Shown: positions 58,816 through 64,000 of the stretch, piece after piece
How positions within the stretch are numbered: position 1 is the first letter of the stretch
How the letters are laid out: each line of letters opens with the position of its first letter
From: Roseomonas sp. E05
Lineage (GTDB): Bacteria > Pseudomonadota > Alphaproteobacteria > Acetobacterales > Acetobacteraceae
DNA: 64,000 nt
Direction of reading: 5' to 3'
Assembly (NCBI RefSeq): GCF_030063475.1
Contig: NZ_JASIRT010000002.1
Location: forward strand, 248,001 to 312,000
Notes under the pieces: model-generated
Seen by the model: only the letters and a program-made list of their open reading frames with translations
Databases searched by the model: none
What the model was told of the DNA's origin: nothing
Position numbers and translations under genes: made by a program

Positions 58816-60204
58816 TCAGCCCGGCGCTGGCCGGGCCTGCGCCCGCCGCGCCAGGGCGAGGCGGGCCGCCTCGGTACCCGGGATCTGGTCGCCGCGCAGC
58901 GAATGGCCGGCCGTCTCGATCATGAAGACCAGTGCGACCATGCCGACCACGCAAGCGGCCATCATGAAATAGGCCGGCATGAGTTCATCGCCCGTCAGCC
59001 CGATCAGCCAGGAGTTCACCGCTGGCGCTGTGCCGCCGAACAACGAGGTGGAGACGTTGTAGGCGATGGCGAAGCCGGCGAAGCGGACCGGCGTCGGGAA
59101 CATCGCCGGGAAGGTGGCGGAGATGGTGGCGAGCTGCGGCGCATAGAGGAAGCCGAGCGCCGCGAAGCCCAGGATGGCGCCGAGGAAGCTGGCTTCCATC
59201 AGGTGGTAGAGCGGGATCACCAGCACGAACAGGCCGATCAGCGAGAACCACCACAGCGGCTTGCGGCCCACCCGGTCGGACAGCATGCCGGCGAAGGGCA
59301 GCAGGATCATCATGAACAGCATGCCGATGATCGGCACGAAGAGCGCCTGCTGGGTGGTGAGACCAAGCCGCCGCTCCAGGTAGGTCGGCATGTAGCTCAG
59401 CAGCGTGTAGTTCACCACGTTCAGCGCGACGACCAGGCCGCCCATCACCAGCAGCGGCTTCCAGTAGGTGCTGAGCAGGTGCTTCAGCTCGCTGCCGGCG
59501 CTGGGCTCCTTGGCGCTCGTCGCTTCCATCTCCTGGAAGACCGGCGTGTCCTCCATCTTCGAGCGCAGATACATGCCGACCATGCCCAGCGGCCCGGCGA
59601 CCAGGAAGGGCAGGCGCCAGCCCCAGCTTTGCATGGCCTCATCGCCCAGCACCAGGGAGAAGCCCAGCATCAGCAGCGCGCCGAAGGAGAAGCCGGCCAG
59701 CGTGCCCACCTCCAGGAAGCTGCCGCAGAAGCCGCGCTGGTCGTCCGGGGCGTATTCGGCCATGAAGGTGGCGGCACCCCCGTACTCGCCGCCGGTGGAG
59801 AAACCCTGGACCATGCGCAGCACGATCAGGATGGCCGTCGCCCAGAGGCCGATGCTGTCATAGGAGGGGATCAGGCCGACGCAGAAGGTGGCCCCAGCCA
59901 TCAGCAGGATGGTGATGGCCAGCACGGCCTTGCGGCCGAGCCGATCGCCCAGCGGCCCCCAGAAGAACCCGCCCAGCGGCCGCACCAGGAAGGAAATCGC
60001 GAAGGTGGCGAGCGCGAAGAGCGTCGCTTCCGCCGCCTCGCCGGGAAAGAGGGCGGCGGAGATGTAGGTCACGCCATAGGCGTAGATGCCGTAGTCGAAC
60101 CATTCGGTGGCGTTGCCGACCGCCGAGGCGGCGATCGCCTTCCGCAGCACGCCCGGCGGAGGATGCGCGCTCATGTGCCGCGCGGGTCCGTGTTCATCCT
60201 GCAT
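58816..60204 (-). CDS. MFS transporter, metabolite:H+ symporter (MHS/ProP-like) family
   Basis: A 462-residue, 12-span protein. The MHS hallmarks are ASAVGNATEWFDYGIYAYG (about 26-44), the loop motif GPLGDRLGRKAVLAITI, and RMVQGFSTGGEYGGAATFMAEYAP (about 130-153). Members import betaine, proline, citrate, ketoglutarate or shikimate with protons; substrate unresolved. AGGAGG lies 7 bases before the ATG at 60204. Confidence 0.93.
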   Translation of the reverse strand: MQDEHGPARHMSAHPPPGVLRKAIAASAVGNATEWFDYGIYAYGVTYISAALFPGEAAEATLFALATFAISFLVRPLGGFFWGPLGDRLGRKAVLAITILLMAGATFCVGLIPSYDSIGLWATAILIVLRMVQGFSTGGEYGGAATFMAEYAPDDQRGFCGSFLEVGTLAGFSFGALLMLGFSLVLGDEAMQSWGWRLPFLVAGPLGMVGMYLRSKMEDTPVFQEMEATSAKEPSAGSELKHLLSTYWKPLLVMGGLVVALNVVNYTLLSYMPTYLERRLGLTTQQALFVPIIGMLFMMILLPFAGMLSDRVGRKPLWWFSLIGLFVLVIPLYHLMEASFLGAILGFAALGFLYAPQLATISATFPAMFPTPVRFAGFAIAYNVSTSLFGGTAPAVNSWLIGLTGDELMPAYFMMAACVVGMVALVFMIETAGHSLRGDQIPGTEAARLALARRAQARPAPG

Positions 60205-60254
60205 TCGTGTCCTCCTGACAGTATCCGCCGCAAGCTAAGCCCGGGCTCGCGGCC

Positions 60255-61484
60255 TCAAGGGTTCTCCGGTGAGAGGGGATCGAGCCCGGCCGACATCGGC
60301 GTGGTGTGCGGCAGCGCCTGGTAGGACTGCTGCTGCTCGCCGGGCGGGGCGGGGCGCGCCGCCAGGCGCCACAGGCCGAAGGCGACGGCCGCCGCGGCGC
60401 CGGCCGCGATGAAGAGGAAGAGTCCGGCGGAGCCGAACGCCGACATGCTCGCCGCCCCGGCCAGCGGCCCGGCCGCCGCGCCCGCGGAATAGACCAGCAC
60501 CAGCCCGGCACTCGCGCCGATCCGCTCGGCCGCCGTGAGGCGGTCATTGGTATGCGCGACGCAGAGCGGATAGAGCGCGAAGCTCAGGCCGCCGAAGATG
60601 CCCCCCAGTATCAGCAGCAGCGTCCCGGGCGCGCCCAGCAGCGCGATGGCGAGGGCGACGCCCGCAGTGCCCGCGAAGACGCCCAGGATCACCGTGCGGC
60701 GGTCGAAGTGATCGGAAAGCCAGCCGAGCGGCCATTGCAGCGTCACGCCGCCCAGGATCACGGAACTCATGAAGGCCGCCGTGGCGGCGAGGTCAAGCCC
60801 CATGCGCTGCGCATGCACCGCGCCCAGCCCGTAGAAGGCGCCGAGGACAATGCCGGTGATCGCGGCGCCGACCATGCCGAGGGGCGAGGCCATGTAAAGG
60901 CGGCGCATCGAGAGCGCCTGATAGTCGCCGAGCACGGGGCTGCTCGCGCGGGTCAGCGCCACCGGCAGCACCGCCAGCGAGACCAGGATGGAAGCCAGCA
61001 GGAAGGGGCGCCCGGGACTGCCCGCACTGAGGTTCAGCAGGAACTGCCCGAGGCCCTGGCCGGCGTAGAGGGCGACCATGTAGGCGGCGAGCACCGAGCC
61101 CCGCTCGGTGGGGCTGGCGCGGTCGTTCAGCCAGCTCTCCAGGCAGACATAGACGCCGGCGATGCAGAAGCCGTCGATCAGCCGCAGCGCCGCCCAGAGT
61201 CCCGCCGATTCATACAGCGCATAGGCCAGCGTGCTGGCCGAGAGCAGCGAAACGAAGAAGGCGAAGGCACGGATATGCCCGACGCGGCGGATCACCGTCG
61301 CCGCCTGCAGCGAGCCGAGGGTCAGGCCGGCGAAGTAGGCCGAACCCACAAGGCCGATCACCGCGGCGCCGGTGCCCACGGCTTCCAGGCGAACGCTCAC
61401 CAGCGTCGGCATGAAGCCGCCGCCGGCCATCAGGATGAAGATCGAGATCAGCAGGCTCTGCACCGGCCGGATGGCGTTGAACAT
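60255..61484 (-). CDS. MFS transporter (YcaD-like)
   Basis: A 409-residue, 12-span protein. It opens MFNAIRPVQSLLISIFILMAGGGF, then has the GSAYFAGLTLGSLQAATVIRRVGHIRAFA segment and a LINDRASPxxRGSVLAAY-like WLNDRASPTERGSVLAAYMV stretch (about 120-140) typical of YcaD-type MFS proteins. Substrate unknown. Followed 50 bp later, on the same strand, by the MHS transporter gene, so the two could be co-transcribed. Confidence 0.88.
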   Translation of the reverse strand: MFNAIRPVQSLLISIFILMAGGGFMPTLVSVRLEAVGTGAAVIGLVGSAYFAGLTLGSLQAATVIRRVGHIRAFAFFVSLLSASTLAYALYESAGLWAALRLIDGFCIAGVYVCLESWLNDRASPTERGSVLAAYMVALYAGQGLGQFLLNLSAGSPGRPFLLASILVSLAVLPVALTRASSPVLGDYQALSMRRLYMASPLGMVGAAITGIVLGAFYGLGAVHAQRMGLDLAATAAFMSSVILGGVTLQWPLGWLSDHFDRRTVILGVFAGTAGVALAIALLGAPGTLLLILGGIFGGLSFALYPLCVAHTNDRLTAAERIGASAGLVLVYSAGAAAGPLAGAASMSAFGSAGLFLFIAAGAAAAVAFGLWRLAARPAPPGEQQQSYQALPHTTPMSAGLDPLSPENP

Positions 61485-61757
61485 AACGCCGCAACGACCT
61501 GCACCGCTCTGGGTTCCATTCCGCCGTGCATGACGCGGCGATCCGGGCGCGAAAGGCGCGGCGGGCGCCGCGCCCCCGACCCGGGGTGGCGGAATGCAGC
61601 CAGACTTTCATCCCGTTGGGGCACTACGGGATATCCCGGATGGCGTTGACAGCCCCCGTATGCCCCTGGTGTGTTGGGCTGCCTGCAACAGATACGGCTT
61701 ACACGGCCGATGAAAGCCGGAGCGGATTCATTCACGCCGGCATGGGAGTTATTGGGG

Positions 61758-63332
61758 ATGCGACGAACCGAACGGGCGGCTGCCGCCCTCCTTGCCACGC
61801 TCTGCCTGGGTGCGATTGCGCCGGCGCAGGCGCAGGACCTGACGCTCGCGGTCGCCGCGCCTGCCACGTCCTTCGATCCGCACTACCACACGCTGACGCC
61901 CAATGCGGCGCTGTCCGACCATGTCTTCGAAGCCCTGGTGGAGCGCACGGCCGAGGGCCGGCCGGTTCCTGGCCTGGCGGTGAGCTGGAAGGCGGTGGAC
62001 GACCAGACCTGGGAGTTCAAGCTGCGTGAAGGCGTGAAGTGGCAGAACGGCGAGGACTTCACCGCCGAGGACGTGGTGAACACCATCAACCGCGTGCCGA
62101 AGGTGCTGAACAGCCCCGGCTCCTACGCGCTCTATACCCGCGCGATCGACCGCATGGAGGTGGTGGACCCGCACACCATTCGCTTCCACACCAAAACGGT
62201 CTATCCGCTGCTGCCGACCGACATGACGCAGATCGCGATCATCTGGCGCGGCCTGGGCGACGAGGTTTCCACCAGCGACTTCAACGGCGGCAAGGCGGCG
62301 ATCGGCACCGGCCGCTACAAGCTGGAGCGCTACGACCAAGGCAACCGCGCCATCTTCGTCCGCAACGACGCCTACTGGGGCGACAAGCCGACCTGGGGCC
62401 GCGTGGACTACCGCATGATCGCCAATGACGGCGCGCGCGTCGCGGCGCTGCAGGCGGGCGACGTGGACTTCATCGACAGCGTGCCGACGCAGGATGTCAG
62501 CAAGCTGGAGAAGGAGAAGGGGATCCACATCTCCCGCGCCAACAGCCTGCGCAGCATCCTGATGCGCACCGACTTCCGCGAGCAGACACCCTATATCTCC
62601 GGCCCGAACGGCGAGAAGCTGGACAAGAACCCGCTGCTCGACCGGCGCGTGCGCGAGGCGCTCTCCATCGCCATCAACCGCAAGGCCATCGTGGACCGCA
62701 TCATGTCGGGCGCCGCGAGCCCGACCGGCCAGATGATGCCGGAAGGCACCTTCGGCTATAACCCGAACGTGCCGCCGCCGCCCTATGATCCGGCCCGCGC
62801 GAAGAAGCTGCTGGCCGAGGCGGGCTTCCCCAACGGCCTGACCATCACGCTCCTGGCGCCGAACAACCGCTACATCAATGATTCGCTGATCGCGCAGGCG
62901 GTCGGCCAGATGTGGGCGCGCATCGGCGTGAAGACCAATGTGGATGCGATGCCCTCCAGCGTCTTCTTCCAGCGCACAGCGCAGCAGGACAACTCGGTCT
63001 CGCTGAGCGGCTGGGCGAATTCGGTGGGTGAGCCATCGCCGGGCCTGAAGAGCCAGTTCGGCACGCGCGACCGCACCAAGGGCTGGGGCGCGGTGAACCA
63101 CACGCTGTACTCCAACAAGGAGTACGACGCGCTGCTCACCAAGGCGCTGCAGGTGGTGGACGAGGAGAAGCGGGAGTCGATGTTCCAGGACCTCGTGGCG
63201 ATCCTGGCCAAGGACTACGCCTATATCCCGCTGCACCACCAGGTGAACCTGTGGGCGATGCGCGACAAGCTCGAGCACACCCCGCGCGCTGACGAAATGA
63301 CGCGCGCGCTGGACATCACGCCGAAGAAGTGA
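61758..63332 (+). CDS. ABC transporter substrate-binding protein, family 5 (peptide/nickel type)
   Basis: A 524-residue periplasmic binding protein. The signal peptide (about 6-25, cleavage near AQAQ) precedes LTLAVAAPATSFDPHYHTL, the family start, and later blocks TWEFKLREGVKWQNGEDFTAEDVV (about 93-116) and IGTGRYKLERYDQGNRAIFVRNDAYWG are the family 5 signatures. It probably binds a peptide, glutathione or opine-like compound. No cognate permease lies between it and the window end, so the rest of the transporter is elsewhere. ATG at 61758 opens the signal peptide. Confidence 0.93.
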   Translation: MRRTERAAAALLATLCLGAIAPAQAQDLTLAVAAPATSFDPHYHTLTPNAALSDHVFEALVERTAEGRPVPGLAVSWKAVDDQTWEFKLREGVKWQNGEDFTAEDVVNTINRVPKVLNSPGSYALYTRAIDRMEVVDPHTIRFHTKTVYPLLPTDMTQIAIIWRGLGDEVSTSDFNGGKAAIGTGRYKLERYDQGNRAIFVRNDAYWGDKPTWGRVDYRMIANDGARVAALQAGDVDFIDSVPTQDVSKLEKEKGIHISRANSLRSILMRTDFREQTPYISGPNGEKLDKNPLLDRRVREALSIAINRKAIVDRIMSGAASPTGQMMPEGTFGYNPNVPPPPYDPARAKKLLAEAGFPNGLTITLLAPNNRYINDSLIAQAVGQMWARIGVKTNVDAMPSSVFFQRTAQQDNSVSLSGWANSVGEPSPGLKSQFGTRDRTKGWGAVNHTLYSNKEYDALLTKALQVVDEEKRESMFQDLVAILAKDYAYIPLHHQVNLWAMRDKLEHTPRADEMTRALDITPKK

Positions 63333-63340
63333 TCCGCCGC

Positions 63341-63368
63341 TGGGGCCGGGCGGAGCGATCCGCCCGGC
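63341..63368. terminator. Bidirectional terminator-like hairpin
   Basis: A 12-bp perfect stem (GGGCCGGGCGGA / TCCGCCCGGCCC) with a GCGA loop lies in the 46-bp gap between convergent genes. The trailing T-run is only two bases. Confidence 0.75.
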
Positions 63369-63378
63369 CCTTCCTGAT

Positions 63379-64000
63379 TCAGGCGAGCTTCAGCTCCTCC
63401 TGCACCAGGCTGACCCAGTAGCCGACGCCGTAGGGAATGGCGTCGTCGTTGAAGTTGTAGGTCGGCGTGTGCAGGCCCTCGGACGTCGCGCCGCCCGCGC
63501 CCTGGCCGAGGAACATGAAGGCGCCCGCCTTCTTCTCCAGCATGAAGGCGAAGTCCTCGCCGCCGGTCACCGGCTGCGCCTCGTCGTTCACCTGTCCGAC
63601 GCCGACCAGGGCTGCCGCGGCCTGGGCGGCGATGCCGGTCTGCTCGGCATGGTTCACCAGCGGCGTGCCCTTGCGGCTGTACTCCACCTCGGCCGTGCAG
63701 CCGAAGGTCGCGGCCAGCCCCTCGGCCAGCTCGCGCATCCGTCGCTCCATGGTGTCGCGCACCGTCGGCAGGTAGGAGCGCGCGGTGCCGCCGATGCGGA
63801 TCTCGGCCGGCATCACATTGGTGGAGCCGAAGGAGCCGCCCGCGATGGCGCCGACGCTGATGACTGCGGAATCAACCGCCGCGATGTTGCGGCTGACCAC
63901 GGTCTGCAGCGCCAGGATGAACTGCGCCTGCAGCACCGTCACGTCGGTCGAGAGGTGCGGCGTGGCGCCGCCATGCCCGCCGGTGCCCTTGAAGGTGACC
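63379..64000 (-). CDS. M20-family amidohydrolase/peptidase (partial, C-terminal part)
   Basis: The gene continues past the right edge; about 207 C-terminal residues are present. They begin in TFKGTGGHGGATPHLSTD, a variant of the G-x-G-x-HGA-P-H block of M20 amidohydrolases (with the lid-domain His), and continue with SVGAIAGGSFGSTNVMPAE and the metal-site region QPVTGGEDFAFMLEKKAGAFMFLGQG (Glu and Asp ligands). This class (hippurate hydrolase / IAA-amino-acid hydrolase type) removes acyl groups from amino acids. The N-terminal metal ligands are outside the window. Confidence 0.92.
   Translation of the reverse strand, partial: VTFKGTGGHGGATPHLSTDVTVLQAQFILALQTVVSRNIAAVDSAVISVGAIAGGSFGSTNVMPAEIRIGGTARSYLPTVRDTMERRMRELAEGLAATFGCTAEVEYSRKGTPLVNHAEQTGIAAQAAAALVGVGQVNDEAQPVTGGEDFAFMLEKKAGAFMFLGQGAGGATSEGLHTPTYNFNDDAIPYGVGYWVSLVQEELKLA

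Overview
The window is a GC-rich chromosomal segment with tightly packed genes that mostly end in TGA. Gene content suggests an alphaproteobacterium of the Acetobacteraceae, with a Roseomonas-like lifestyle: an orphan tripartite-tricarboxylate receptor, many uptake systems for organic acids and amino acids, an Anbu-type proteasome cluster, glnB-glnA, and recurrent GC hairpins. This placement is inference from gene content; there is no rRNA in the window. I see no prophage, insertion sequence, CRISPR array or integrase.

Layout. 1-2759: the start of a LysR regulator diverges from an SDR / RraA-like aldolase / Bug-receptor cluster. 2806-6931: HU-type DNA-binding protein, a PLP aminotransferase, and the nitrogen-control pair glnB-glnA, closed by a textbook terminator. 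6947-8438: an HxlR regulator diverges from an MDR oxidoreductase. 8485-12061: a polar amino-acid ABC importer whose operon ends with an enolase-superfamily cycloisomerase; it diverges from an AzgA-type purine permease (12287-13576). 13687-15175: a secreted lytic transglycosylase-like protein and a DUF1194 protein. 15452-18715: an Anbu operon (circularly permuted ATP-grasp, alpha-E, Anbu). 18899-22909: a GH26-like secreted protein, then an exonuclease / ATP-dependent DNA ligase pair and a small DUF1328 membrane protein. 22998-23073: tRNA-His. 23140-25812: MarC, then a BenE permease diverging from a GntR regulator. 25937-30174: a PhoX phosphatase, then a three-gene XpaC/TelA cluster. 30254-38886: alcohol dehydrogenase, amidase, SRPBCC protein, a symporter diverging from LysR, hypothetical proteins, an MFS exporter overlapping a Gfo/Idh oxidoreductase, and a RidA protein. 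39204-47816: a CHAP peptidase, a BisC-like molybdoenzyme co-transcribed with a degenerate PhoX paralogue, AsmA, a DUF2892 protein and NhaA. 48397-52946: a branched-chain-type ABC importer with a fused permease. 53048-57215: aminotransferase, AlkA, and an OmpR/EnvZ-type two-component pair. 57223-64000: a DUF6065 protein, an Asp/Glu racemase-family protein, two MFS transporters, an oligopeptide-type binding protein and a partial M20 peptidase.

The strongest unexplained signals are two. First, a dispersed palindromic element ends in CTAGAGCA / TGCTCTAG and supplies the TAG stop codons of three genes (copies at 3256-3325 and 43990-44097). Second, the PhoX-like protein at 42398-43993 has lost nearly all metal-ligand motifs kept in its paralogue at 25937-27910, yet is translationally coupled to a molybdoenzyme. 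Most functions below are assigned from recognisable motifs by eye; no database search was run.
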